64,000 bases of DNA from Desulfobacula sp. (GTDB lineage: Bacteria > Desulfobacterota > Desulfobacteria > Desulfobacterales > Desulfobacteraceae): positions 62,001 to 126,000 of the forward strand of contig NZ_JABZFL010000051.1 of the NCBI RefSeq assembly GCF_014237455.1. Reading direction: 5' to 3'. The notes under the pieces are model-generated. The model made no database searches and was not told the origin of the DNA. It saw only the letters and a list, made by a program, of their open reading frames with translations. Below, piece by piece: positions 44,963-54,137 of this stretch (position 1 is its first letter; every line of letters starts with the position of its first letter). The translations under genes and the position numbers were made by a program.

Positions 44963-45861
44963 TCAATAAGCCGTGCAATAATAGTTGTATTGTTGACCCG
45001 CTGGGTTGGGGGGATCTCCGTGATTATTTTAAACCCGTTAATATCATCCGGCTGAACAGGTTTATAGAGGACAGCGCGCATTCCCGTGTATGTCCGGTAG
45101 ATAAGGGGTATACTGTTATTCCCTTCTTGCCGGAGCCCCGCCTTTTTTATAATGGTGCGCAGGTTTTTAAAAATCCGAATCTTTGGCTCTGCCAGTGCGG
45201 CAACAAGAATAGAATCCCACTCCAGTTCCCTGAGCCGGGTCTCATCTCCCTGAATAATGGTAATATAATCCTCAAGGCCCAGGCAGGCAACCACCCTCCT
45301 GGCAAGTGATACGCTGTCAGGCATGATATCAATTCCAATGGTCCTGACCTTATACAGCCTGCTCAGCAGGATTAGAGTCATGGGTACCGGGCCGCATCCT
45401 ATAAATGCCAGAACACTGTCATCAGAAAAATTCATCTTTGCCATCTGATTTTTTATCAGCGTTTTATATCTCGGGTACAGGGGAAATGATTCAAATACCA
45501 CCCAGGGATTTTTTGCATTCAGCAATTGCTTTGCCAGGTGCCTTTCATGAATATCGAAAAATGTTGTATAGCAGGATCTGATCACGGGAAGTTCGTGTCG
45601 GATTGTCGGATCATCCAGAATCATCCCGGCCAGGCCGTCACCTACATTCAGGTGAGCCAGGTCATCAATGATCTGAAATTTTTGGTACAACTCCTCTGGA
45701 TCAAGTGCTGTAAGGGCGTCTATCGAATAGATTTTGATATCTTTGGAAAAGCCCAGAATCAGGGGTTTTACAATTTCCAGGCTTTGTCTGCAATTCAGGC
45801 AGCATCCTAAAAAATCATGTTTCTCAATTTCATGCTCATGTGTAAAATTAATGTCATGCAT
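44959..45861 (-). CDS. Nicotianamine synthase-like protein 2
   Basis: 300 residues. Rossmann motif VLAFIGCGPVPMTL near residue 150, then TIGIDIMPDSVSLA, and the C-terminal RVNNTTIIARLIE shared with plant and bacterial NAS. The N terminus is unusual, with a His/Cys-rich start (HEHEIEKHDFLGCCLNC) that could bind metal. AGGAG is about 13 bases from the ATG. First gene of the NAS-NAS-PLP operon, divergent from recJ across a 224-base gap. No dehydrogenase of the CntM type and no dedicated exporter is next to it. Confidence 0.8.
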   Translation of the reverse strand: MHDINFTHEHEIEKHDFLGCCLNCRQSLEIVKPLILGFSKDIKIYSIDALTALDPEELYQKFQIIDDLAHLNVGDGLAGMILDDPTIRHELPVIRSCYTTFFDIHERHLAKQLLNAKNPWVVFESFPLYPRYKTLIKNQMAKMNFSDDSVLAFIGCGPVPMTLILLSRLYKVRTIGIDIMPDSVSLARRVVACLGLEDYITIIQGDETRLRELEWDSILVAALAEPKIRIFKNLRTIIKKAGLRQEGNNSIPLIYRTYTGMRAVLYKPVQPDDINGFKIITEIPPTQRVNNTTIIARLIE

Positions 45862-46042
45862 GACAAATTTTTGCTCCTGTTTAATGAGTAAACCAAATAA
45901 AAAGCAAAAGAATGACCCCGTTTAAAGAGAATATAACAATTAACTGTGAATTACCATGCTCCATTCACTTATTGGCATAAGCTATAAAAGCTGACCGGTT
46001 GTTTTCTCCATAGGGATTTATTAATCTCAGGTCAATTGCAAA

Positions 46043-46071
46043 TTGACTTTCTGAAGGTTTGCTTATATAAA
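46043..46071 (+). promoter_or_regulatory. promoter for recJ with very short leader
   Basis: TTGACT, 17-base spacer, TATAAA. The predicted start of transcription falls only about 8 bases before the recJ ATG, which has no Shine-Dalgarno. Confidence 0.55.
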
Positions 46072-46085
46072 TTCTTTCTGAATTA

Positions 46086-47795
46086 ATGGATACAATACTG
46101 AAATATTTTGACCCGGACCGGGCAACCGTCGACCTGTTAACCAAAGGACTGGACTGCCATCCTCTTTTGGCTGTGCTGCTTTCAGCCAGAGGCATTTCCA
46201 CGGTAGAGGATGCCATTTTTTTCTTAAATCCAAACTTTCAAAATCTGACCGATCCTTTCCTTTTAAAGAATATGGACAAGGCTGTGGATCGGATTTTTAC
46301 CGCGGTTAAACACCAGGAAAAAATACTTATTTTTGGAGATTTTGACGCAGATGGTGTCACTTCCACAGCACTTCTCAGTGATTTTCTTGAATATTCAGGC
46401 GCAAATGTTTCATGGTATATTCCCCATCGGATCAAAGAGGGCTACAGCCTCCAGCCGGATCATATTCAAATGGCAGTGGACCAGGATATTGATTTAATTA
46501 TTACGGTTGACTGCGGTGTGAGCAGTCATGAAGCCGTCAGGGACGCCAATCTTGAAGATATCGATGTTATCATCACCGATCATCATGAGCCTTCTGCCAC
46601 CCTGCCCTCTGCTGTGGCTGTGGTTGACCCCAAAAGAGAAGACTGTCCATCCGGTTTAAACTTTCTTGCCGGTGTGGGCGTTGCCTTTTTTCTTGTTATG
46701 GGCTTAAGAAAATTTTTCAGAGAAAAAATTTTTTGGGGCGACATCATTGAACCCAATCTCGTGGACTATCTGGATCTTTTTACCATTGGAACCATCGGAG
46801 ATATGGTTCCGTTGATCAATGAGAATCGTGTGCTTTGTATTGCAGGACTTAAAAAAATCAGACAGGGGACAAGGCTTGGAATAAAAACGCTTGCCGAAAC
46901 ATCAAGAATTGATTCCCGAAAAATTGATTCAGATGACATTTCATTTAAAATTGTCCCAAAGATCAATGCTGCCGGCAGGATTTCCCATGCCAGAATCTGT
47001 GTTACACAACTGACCAGCCCGGATATTGTCAATGCCGAAAAAACAGCATCTCTTCTGGACCAGTTAAACACAAAGCGACAAAAAATTGAGCGGGAAATTG
47101 TAGTTGATATTGAACACCGCCTGGTCAAAAACCCCACCCTGTTAGACAGAAAACTCCTGTTCTTATGGGATGATCAATGGAACCCGAGTGTTTTAGGGAT
47201 TGTGGCATCAAAGCTGTCAAAAAAATATTTTTGCCCTGTTATTTTACTGGGAAGCAGCGGTGAGCATGCCATTGGTTCCGGTCGAAGTATTAATCATATT
47301 AATATCTATCAGGCACTCATGGAAAGCGAGACACTGCTTGAAAGATTCGGGGGCCATGCCAGGGCGGCGGGGATGACGGTGAAAAAAGGTAATTTGCCGG
47401 CGCTTTGTCAAAATTTGAACCGGCATATGGAAGACGCTTATTCTGAAAAAGATTTTCAAAAAACCCTGGCCATTGATGCTATTCTTGACTTAGAAGATAT
47501 CAATTACACCCTGGCCAAAGAACTGGACCGGCTAAGGCCTTTTGGTGTGGCAAACCCTGAACCGGTATTTATCTGTGAAGACATCCGGGTAATCTCTTCT
47601 TATATTATTGGAAATAACCACAGGAAAATGGTTCTTGAAAAAGCCTCCTCCATTTCCCGGCATCAGGTTGAGGCGTTTCATTTTAATATAAATGATCTGG
47701 ATAATCTGCCTGATTATTATTCTAAAATTGCATTTAAGCTTAAAATTAATAAATTTAAAACAAATGCGGCACAGATTATTATTGAAGATTTTTAA
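46086..47795 (+). CDS. recJ: Single-stranded-DNA-specific exonuclease RecJ
   Basis: 569 residues: DHH domain with FGDFDADGVTSTALL, DCGVSSHE and TDHHEP, then DHHA1 with GSGRSINHINIY and FGGHARAAGMT, and a C-terminal OB-like domain. It degrades ssDNA 5' to 3' in recombination and mismatch repair. The N terminus (LDCHPLLAVLLSARGI) matches the family, so the start is probably right although no ribosome binding site is seen. Confidence 0.94.
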   Translation: MDTILKYFDPDRATVDLLTKGLDCHPLLAVLLSARGISTVEDAIFFLNPNFQNLTDPFLLKNMDKAVDRIFTAVKHQEKILIFGDFDADGVTSTALLSDFLEYSGANVSWYIPHRIKEGYSLQPDHIQMAVDQDIDLIITVDCGVSSHEAVRDANLEDIDVIITDHHEPSATLPSAVAVVDPKREDCPSGLNFLAGVGVAFFLVMGLRKFFREKIFWGDIIEPNLVDYLDLFTIGTIGDMVPLINENRVLCIAGLKKIRQGTRLGIKTLAETSRIDSRKIDSDDISFKIVPKINAAGRISHARICVTQLTSPDIVNAEKTASLLDQLNTKRQKIEREIVVDIEHRLVKNPTLLDRKLLFLWDDQWNPSVLGIVASKLSKKYFCPVILLGSSGEHAIGSGRSINHINIYQALMESETLLERFGGHARAAGMTVKKGNLPALCQNLNRHMEDAYSEKDFQKTLAIDAILDLEDINYTLAKELDRLRPFGVANPEPVFICEDIRVISSYIIGNNHRKMVLEKASSISRHQVEAFHFNINDLDNLPDYYSKIAFKLKINKFKTNAAQIIIEDF

Positions 47796-47876
47796 TTTTT
47801 AGCTTGAAAAATACCCTGTTTTTATTATATAAATACAGATTAATATTTTATGGTTTTGATAAGTAAGGATAATTTT

Positions 47877-48302
47877 ATGGCTAAACTTTTTTATACCGGG
47901 AACAGGGAAGCAAAACTTCTTTCAAAAATCGAATCGTCCAAAGAACGGGAAAGAATCAAAATCATCGGCACGATCCGGGACAACATAGATGCCTTTAGCA
48001 ATAAAATCTCCATGAAACTCATTGAAACGGGTTTAATTGAAACTGTTTCCAAATCCAGTATTGAAAATCAGATTGCAAGATGCCTGGATACGCTTTGTAA
48101 AGCAGACGATTTTGATATTGATTTTGCGGTCGCCCCTTTTAGGACGCTTATTTCAAATCCCAATATTGCAAGCCTGTACCTGATGACATTTATTGTGGAA
48201 AAACTGATCAATCACAGAGACGTCATTGATGTTTACGGCAGTGACGAAGACATTTATTATTGTATTCAGAAAGAACTTTCAGATCTGCTGCCGAAATCCT
48301 GA
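47877..48302 (+). CDS. Conserved-looking protein of unknown function
   Basis: About 141 residues, mostly helical, no signal peptide or recognised domain. ATG 47877 has AAGGA upstream; the ORF-track start at 47850 does not. After the TGA stop the same frame stays open for another 42 codons with protein-like composition (HPSFVEKFNVIAQSYLKHLEK), ending at 48430. This could mean a recent nonsense mutation, a separate remnant, or chance. I see no hairpin after this TGA that would support selenocysteine. Function unknown. Confidence 0.65.
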   Translation: MAKLFYTGNREAKLLSKIESSKERERIKIIGTIRDNIDAFSNKISMKLIETGLIETVSKSSIENQIARCLDTLCKADDFDIDFAVAPFRTLISNPNIASLYLMTFIVEKLINHRDVIDVYGSDEDIYYCIQKELSDLLPKS

Positions 48303-48427
48303 TACAAGATATTCCATCCTTCCTTTGTCGAAAAGTTTAATGTGATTGCTCAGTCGTACCTGAAGCATCTTGAAAAATCTTTCAAAGAAATAAAATTGAG
48401 GCTGATTAATTTAAATGGGGGGAAAAT

Positions 48428-50293
48428 ATGAAATACGGATTTATGGATAAAATCTTAAGGGTTAATCTCACCAGCCGCACAACAGCTATTGAAAAAATTC
48501 CAGAACAATGGGCCAAAGATTATTTGGGTGGTGCCGGGCTGGCAACAAAATATTTATTTGAAGAAGTACCTGCTGATACAGATCCCCTCGGGCCGGATAA
48601 TAAGCTGATTTTTATGACAGGACCTTTGACAGGCACATCATCAGCAAGTGCCAGCCGATACTCGGTTGTTGCAAAATCCCCTCTCACAGGCCTATGGGGC
48701 CATGGTAACTCAGGGGGAAGTTTTGGACCTGCCATGAAACGAGCCGGTTTTGACGGATTTATCATTGAAGGAAGCTCTGCCGTTCCGGTATACCTTGAAA
48801 TTCTGGACGGAGACGTTAAATTGTTGCCCGCCAAAAACTTATGGGGCAAAACCGTTCCGGAAACCGAAGACATCCTCGAAGAGATGAGTGACCACAAAGT
48901 TACGATTGCGTCCATTGGTCCTGGCGGAGAAAATCTTGTACGATATGCCGCCATTATGAACAACAAGCACCGTGCGGTCGGCCGGACAGGTATGGGCGCC
49001 GTCATGGGGTCAAAAAAGCTTAAGGCTATTGTTTGTGCAGGAAAAACCAAATTTGATATTGCAGATCCTGACGGGTTTAAAATAACTGCCAGACGCCAGA
49101 TTGATTTTCTAGATGAATCCATGCTCAAGGTCGGGTTTGAAGCTTTTGGCACCAACATGGTGTCGGACATGGTAAACGCACGGGGCGGCTATCCAACTCG
49201 TAACTGGCAGACGGGTGTATTTGATGACATTGAAAAAGTCAACAGCGAGGCATTAACCGACAAGGTTCTGGATCAAGGCGTATCCTGCTTCGCCTGCCCC
49301 ATCGCCTGTGGCCGTGGCACAACGATTAAAGAAGGAAAATATGCCGGAAAAACCGGTGAAGGTCCTGAATACGAATCTGCCAACACTTTAGGTGCCCTGT
49401 GCGGTGTATCTGACATGAATGCCATCACCATGGCCAACTATCTTTGCAATGAAAACGGACTTGATACCATCTCTACCGGTTCCACCATTGCCTTTGCTTT
49501 GGAGTGCTATGAAAAGGGTATTTTGACCAAAGAAATGACCCATGGCCTGGAACTTGAGTTTGGTAATGCAGATCTTGTCATTGATCTGGTGAAAAAAATT
49601 GCCAAAAGAGAAGGTATTGGTGACCTTCTGGCAGAAGGGTCCCGCATTGCAGCTCAAAAACTTGGAAAAAATTCAAGCCATTTTGCCATGAACGTCAAAG
49701 GCATGGAACTGCCGGCCTATGATCCGCGTGCCGCAAAGATATGCGGACTGGGATATGTGACAGCCAACAGAGGTGGGGATCATATCACAGCTTTTATAGA
49801 AGGCCCTACTTTTATTGATTCTCCCTTTGTTTTAGTGGATGACAGCAAGATCAAAGATCCTTTTGTAGCAGACCCCAAAGAGACAAAGGTTGTTGTAGAT
49901 CTGGAAAATGCCTTGACCGCATTTGACGCAATCGGGGCCTGTAAATTTATGGGTATGCTGCTGCCTGCATCAGACTATACGGAGCTGATCAACACTGCCC
50001 TGGGCTGGGATATGGATGTGGATGACTTCCGCCGCTGCGGCGAGCGTATTTACAATCTGGCAAGGCTTTACAATGCAAAAACAGGTATGGACAGAACCCA
50101 TGACAGCCTTCCGGGTCGTTTAATGAAAGACCCCTTGCCCGAGGGACCAGCCAAAGGCATGATCATAGACGAGGAAACCCTGGAAATGATGAAAGATGCC
50201 TATTATGAGTTCAGGGGCTGGGACAAGACAACAGGCAATCCCGGACCTGATAAGCTTTTAACGCTTGGCATTCAAGAAAATATTGCCAAGTAG
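48428..50293 (+). CDS. Aldehyde:ferredoxin oxidoreductase (tungsten enzyme, AOR family)
   Basis: 621 residues. The N-terminal AOR domain binds the bis-pterin tungsten cofactor (GGAGLATKYL, KSPLTGLWGHGNSGG). The cluster motif CFACPIACG (CxxCxxxC) near residue 287 and a distant Cys in GACKFMG supply the 4Fe-4S ligands. It oxidises aldehydes to carboxylic acids with ferredoxin, or the reverse. A GGGGG ribosome site precedes it. An acyl-CoA ligase gene follows at 74 bases, so the pair may convert an aldehyde to its CoA ester or an acid to the aldehyde. Confidence 0.9.
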   Translation: MKYGFMDKILRVNLTSRTTAIEKIPEQWAKDYLGGAGLATKYLFEEVPADTDPLGPDNKLIFMTGPLTGTSSASASRYSVVAKSPLTGLWGHGNSGGSFGPAMKRAGFDGFIIEGSSAVPVYLEILDGDVKLLPAKNLWGKTVPETEDILEEMSDHKVTIASIGPGGENLVRYAAIMNNKHRAVGRTGMGAVMGSKKLKAIVCAGKTKFDIADPDGFKITARRQIDFLDESMLKVGFEAFGTNMVSDMVNARGGYPTRNWQTGVFDDIEKVNSEALTDKVLDQGVSCFACPIACGRGTTIKEGKYAGKTGEGPEYESANTLGALCGVSDMNAITMANYLCNENGLDTISTGSTIAFALECYEKGILTKEMTHGLELEFGNADLVIDLVKKIAKREGIGDLLAEGSRIAAQKLGKNSSHFAMNVKGMELPAYDPRAAKICGLGYVTANRGGDHITAFIEGPTFIDSPFVLVDDSKIKDPFVADPKETKVVVDLENALTAFDAIGACKFMGMLLPASDYTELINTALGWDMDVDDFRRCGERIYNLARLYNAKTGMDRTHDSLPGRLMKDPLPEGPAKGMIIDEETLEMMKDAYYEFRGWDKTTGNPGPDKLLTLGIQENIAK

Positions 50294-50367
50294 ATCCGCA
50301 AAGAAGTATAAGAAGGAATTCTCTTGTTCTTCATTAATTTAAAAAAACTATCACTGGAGTAGAAATT

Positions 50368-52053
50368 TTGAATTATTTAGACAAACCCTGGTTAAAAAGT
50401 TATAAGCTGGGTCCATATAAACTGGACCACAGCCTGGCCCCCTATCCTGAAGAACCTCTTTTCAATATTTTGGACAATGCTGCCAAACAATATCCGGGCA
50501 AGACAGCAATTCTTTTTCTTGGGCGCACCATTACCTATAAGAATCTCAAGATTTATGCAGACAAATTTGCCAATGCCCTGGCAGGTCTCGGTGTAAAAAA
50601 AGGAGACGGCGTCTGTGTTTTCCTGCCCAACTGCCCTGAAGCAGTTATTGCAGACTGGGGGATTTTAAAAACAGGTGCGGCCGTTATCCCAACCAGTATC
50701 CTGCGCACGGATAACGGACTGATCCATGAAGCAGGCAGCGGGAAAGCCAAAGTACTGATCTGCCGTGAAGACCAGTTAAAAAGGGTTTTAAACCTCAAGG
50801 GAAAATGCGGGTTTTCCTCTGTCATTGTGACTTCAAAGGAAGGGTTTGACCTGAAACCGGTAGAAGAAGACATGCCTGACGGTGTTTATGAATTCAGACA
50901 GCTTCTTGAGGACAGTGAGGCTATACCGCCTGACATAACAATAGACCCTAAAAATAATTTGTGTGAACTGGCCTTTACCGGAGGTGCCACAGGAGTGCCA
51001 AAAGGGGTCATGATCACCCATTTCAACCGGGCTTGCTGTATCCGCATGGGGCTTCCCTGGATAATGAAACCCTTGATAAAAGGCATTAAAGGTAAATCCT
51101 CAATTCTTCTACCGGTGCCTTTGTTTCACTCCTACGGCCGGTATATGTCACAGTCTGCTGCACATCTTGGACTGCGCCTGATTTTGATACCTGATCCCAG
51201 GGACATTGACCTTATTGTGGAAACCATAAAAGAATACAGGCCATTCATGATTTGTGCCGTGCCCACGCAATTCATGCGCATTGCACAGAAAAAAGTCGGT
51301 AGAATCAATTCCATCCCCATGAGCGGGGCAGCTCCTCTGCCAAAAGATGTGGCAGATTCTATCAAAGCTGAACTTGGAAACCCGGTTTCTGAGGGCTATG
51401 GCCTTACCGAAACCGCACCTTTAACACATTTTAATATTTCTGGTTTTTCTAAGATTACGGGATTCATGCTCAAGGAGAAAACAGGGCTTGGCGTACCTGC
51501 CCCTGATACGGAATGCAAAATCATAGACCAGGACACCGGAGAGCAAATGCCCTTTGGAGAGCCCGGGGAGATTCTGGTGAGAGGGCCCCAGGTTATGAAA
51601 GGGTACTGGCCTGAAACAGGGTCCGGTCTTACCGAGGACGGGTGGCTGAAAACCGGGGACATTGCCTATATGGATAAAGATGGATATTTTCACATGACGG
51701 ACCGGTCCAAGGACATGATCAATGTATCCGGCAACAAGGTCTATTCCACCCAGGTGGATGAAGTGATATTTAAGCACCCTGCCGTGCTCATGGCAGCGTC
51801 TTTTGGAGTTCCTGATCCTAACATCCCGGGAAGTGAAAAAGTTGCAGCGGTAATCAAACTGCATGAAGACTATCCTGAAACTGTAACTGAAGATGATATC
51901 CGCAATTTTTGCCGTGAACACCTGACCCCCTATGCCGTGCCGAAATTTGTAGAATTCAGGGATGAACTTCCTATGACAGTTACAGAAAAACTTTTTAAAA
52001 AAAAGTTGCGGGATGAGGTTGTCTACAAAATATCACAGGGGAAAATCAAATAA
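50368..52053 (+). CDS. AMP-dependent acyl-CoA synthetase/ligase
   Basis: 561 residues of the ANL superfamily. The P-loop-like motif reads TGGATGVPKG (usual TSGTTGxPKG), followed by GYGLTETAP, DGWLKTGD, and the C-terminal hinge DRSKDMINVSG. The last-lysine motif is MTVTEKLFKKKL, with the catalytic Lys kept. Substrate could be a fatty or aromatic acid; the overall pattern is FadD-like. TTG start with GGAG. Located between AOR and an SCP2-like gene with close spacing. Confidence 0.88.
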   Translation: MNYLDKPWLKSYKLGPYKLDHSLAPYPEEPLFNILDNAAKQYPGKTAILFLGRTITYKNLKIYADKFANALAGLGVKKGDGVCVFLPNCPEAVIADWGILKTGAAVIPTSILRTDNGLIHEAGSGKAKVLICREDQLKRVLNLKGKCGFSSVIVTSKEGFDLKPVEEDMPDGVYEFRQLLEDSEAIPPDITIDPKNNLCELAFTGGATGVPKGVMITHFNRACCIRMGLPWIMKPLIKGIKGKSSILLPVPLFHSYGRYMSQSAAHLGLRLILIPDPRDIDLIVETIKEYRPFMICAVPTQFMRIAQKKVGRINSIPMSGAAPLPKDVADSIKAELGNPVSEGYGLTETAPLTHFNISGFSKITGFMLKEKTGLGVPAPDTECKIIDQDTGEQMPFGEPGEILVRGPQVMKGYWPETGSGLTEDGWLKTGDIAYMDKDGYFHMTDRSKDMINVSGNKVYSTQVDEVIFKHPAVLMAASFGVPDPNIPGSEKVAAVIKLHEDYPETVTEDDIRNFCREHLTPYAVPKFVEFRDELPMTVTEKLFKKKLRDEVVYKISQGKIK

Positions 52054-52080
52054 ACCATATTATTTGCTAAAGGAGAAATC

Positions 52081-52575
52081 ATGACAACCTTTTATTACTG
52101 CACACCGGAATGGCTGGAAGAAAGCGCCAGGATTTACCGGTCTAATCCCCAGGCCAAAGAAAAACTGAAAAAACTTTCCGGGAAAATGGTTTATCGAGTC
52201 AAGGCAGAGCCCGCATGGGGGATTGAAAAAGACATGTTTTTCTGCCTGTTTTTTGAACAAGGAGAACTCATCAGGCTTGAACTGGTATCAAAAGAAGAGG
52301 GCGAAAGAGAGGCTGAATTCCTTATGGGAGGCACTCCCCAGACCTGGAAAAAGATCTTGAGAAAGGAAAGTAAATTTATCACAGACTTTATGTTGGGCAA
52401 AATCAAGCTTGAAAAGGGAAGCAAAATTGGTGTGCTTGCTGTGGCGCCCCATGCCAATAATGTGGTTGACTTACTAACCTCTGTGGAGCTTGTTTTTCCT
52501 GATGAACTCTCAATAGATGAATTTGAACAATACAAAGCCAATATGACATCATTTCGAAAAGAACTGGGTGTCTGA
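52081..52575 (+). CDS. SCP2 sterol-transfer-like small protein
   Basis: 164 residues; the layout (YRSNPQAKEKLKKLSGKMVYRVKAEPAWG, then DMFFCLFFEQGELI, and a C-terminal KFITDFMLGKIKLEKGSK) resembles SCP2-domain lipid-binding proteins, where that last motif is the usual 'dft..dli.Gkl.' stretch. AAGGAG upstream, 27 bases after the ligase. It probably binds the acyl-CoA or acid of the same pathway. The assignment is by fold pattern only. Confidence 0.65.
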   Translation: MTTFYYCTPEWLEESARIYRSNPQAKEKLKKLSGKMVYRVKAEPAWGIEKDMFFCLFFEQGELIRLELVSKEEGEREAEFLMGGTPQTWKKILRKESKFITDFMLGKIKLEKGSKIGVLAVAPHANNVVDLLTSVELVFPDELSIDEFEQYKANMTSFRKELGV

Positions 52576-52631
52576 TAAAAAAATGGGCATCTGTGTTAAA
52601 ATTATCTGACATTCAGAAATATAGCTGAGCG

Positions 52632-53363
52632 TTATTTATGATTGTGGGGATGTTTTCCATGTTTGTGAACATGCTCATGGCGATGAATATGGATTTCATC
52701 GTCGGTTAAGATTTTACCGTTTTCCATGGAATATATTTTATCTGTTACAGCTTTGGCAAAATCAAATTCGTGTGAAATGACAAAGTAAGAAATATCAAGG
52801 CTATTGAGAATATGAATCAATTTTTCCTTAACCTTGTGATCCAGCCCTGCTGTCGGCTCATCAAGCAAAAGAACTTCGGGCTCCATGGCAAGCACCGCAG
52901 CCAGTGCGACCAACCGTTTCTGTCCGCCGGACAACCTGTGGGTCACACTCTGTTCTAAAATTTGTATTCCAAGCCTTTCAAGGGTATTTCTTGCCGTATC
53001 AATGGCATCCTGCGGAGAAAATCCAAGATTCAACGGTCCAAATGCCACATCATCCAGTACGGTTGGACAGAATAACTGATCATCAGAATCCTGAAATAAT
53101 AACCCGATTTTGGAACGAACCGGCAAAAAGTCTTTTTCATGTTTTAACTGCTTCCCAAACACTTCTATGGTGCCGGATTCAGGCTTGCAAAGTCCCATTA
53201 TCGTATGCAGCAACGTGGTTTTGCCGGACCCGTTGGGAGCCATCATTCCAATCCTGTCTCCTTTGTTGACCTCAAGATTCAGGTGATCCAAAACCCTTGT
53301 ATTTGATCCCGGATAAGAATAAGAAATATCTTTTAATTTGATTACACTGGAATTGTCAGTCAC
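52632..53363 (-). CDS. nikO: Nickel/cobalt ECF transporter ATP-binding protein (NikO/CbiO)
   Basis: 243 residues: Walker A GSGKTTLL, Q-loop FQDSDDQLF typical of ECF ATPases, signature LSGGQKRLVALA, Walker B VLLLDEPTAGLD and H-loop ISHE. The C-terminal tail is strongly His-rich (HIHRHEHVHKHGKHPHNHK), which could hold nickel or cobalt. GTG start. Last gene of the nikKMLQO operon. The substrate (Ni or Co) cannot be fixed from sequence; the NikK/NikL-type extra subunits favour nickel. Confidence 0.9.
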   Translation of the reverse strand: MTDNSSVIKLKDISYSYPGSNTRVLDHLNLEVNKGDRIGMMAPNGSGKTTLLHTIMGLCKPESGTIEVFGKQLKHEKDFLPVRSKIGLLFQDSDDQLFCPTVLDDVAFGPLNLGFSPQDAIDTARNTLERLGIQILEQSVTHRLSGGQKRLVALAAVLAMEPEVLLLDEPTAGLDHKVKEKLIHILNSLDISYFVISHEFDFAKAVTDKIYSMENGKILTDDEIHIHRHEHVHKHGKHPHNHK

Positions 53364-53381
53364 TCTTAACCCTAAATAATT

Positions 53382-54137
53382 TTAAGCCCACATAATTTCA
53401 AATATGACAAGGCTTAAGCTTGCCGCAAGTATACCCATTAAAAAAATCGAGTTTAATCTATTTGACGGGTAGACGTCAAGGGTATGGAACTTTTGATTGA
53501 ATCCACGGCACAACATGGCCTGGTAAACTCTTTGGGCTCTGAGTGATGCCCGGACAAAGAGCATACCGGCAAGATAAGCAAATGTTTTATAAGAATGCAG
53601 ATTGGTCCTGGGGGTAAATCCCCTGAATTTTGCAGCCCGCAGAAGCCTTTTGTATTCTTCCTCAATCACTGCAATATATCGATAGGACATCAATAAAAGG
53701 AAGACCATCTTGTCGGGCACATAAAGTCTGTGAAGCCCATTTCCAAGGGAAGCAACGGTCATAGTGGCAATAAGAGCGGTGAATATTAGTAATATGGTGA
53801 TTGATTTAATGGTGATCTTGCAACATAACATGACACCGGGACCTGTTATTCTTAGCCAAGAATATTGGTATATGGTTTCCCCGTCAAAGGTTAAGGGAAG
53901 GATAACCCAGATCATCAAAAGAAACCAGAAAAGGGGTTTTAACCGGTTAACGACAGCCCTCCATTTTAATTTAGCCATTGTGATTAAAATGGATGATATA
54001 ATAAAATAGAATCCTGCAATGGTAAGATGATCACAAAGTGCCGCAGCAAAGGATAAAATAATCGAAGCAATGATTCGTATTTTAGGGTCAAGCTGATGGA
54101 TAAAAGACTGACCTGATGCAAATTTTTCTTCAATCAT
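53382..54137 (-). CDS. nikQ: Nickel/cobalt ECF transporter transmembrane protein (NikQ/CbiQ)
   Basis: 251 residues with about six membrane helices and the two Ala-Arg-type coupling motifs of ECF T components (SLRAQRVYQAMLCRGF; the first RAAKFRGFTPR). It links the ATPase to the substrate-binding NikM. Its ATG overlaps the stop of the upstream small-subunit gene by four bases. Confidence 0.88.
   Translation of the reverse strand: MIEEKFASGQSFIHQLDPKIRIIASIILSFAAALCDHLTIAGFYFIISSILITMAKLKWRAVVNRLKPLFWFLLMIWVILPLTFDGETIYQYSWLRITGPGVMLCCKITIKSITILLIFTALIATMTVASLGNGLHRLYVPDKMVFLLLMSYRYIAVIEEEYKRLLRAAKFRGFTPRTNLHSYKTFAYLAGMLFVRASLRAQRVYQAMLCRGFNQKFHTLDVYPSNRLNSIFLMGILAASLSLVIFEIMWA

Noticed and set aside
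48520-49170. 216-codon minus-strand ORF
   Set aside because: Lies wholly inside the aldehyde oxidoreductase gene in antisense; a shadow of its codon use with no family resemblance.
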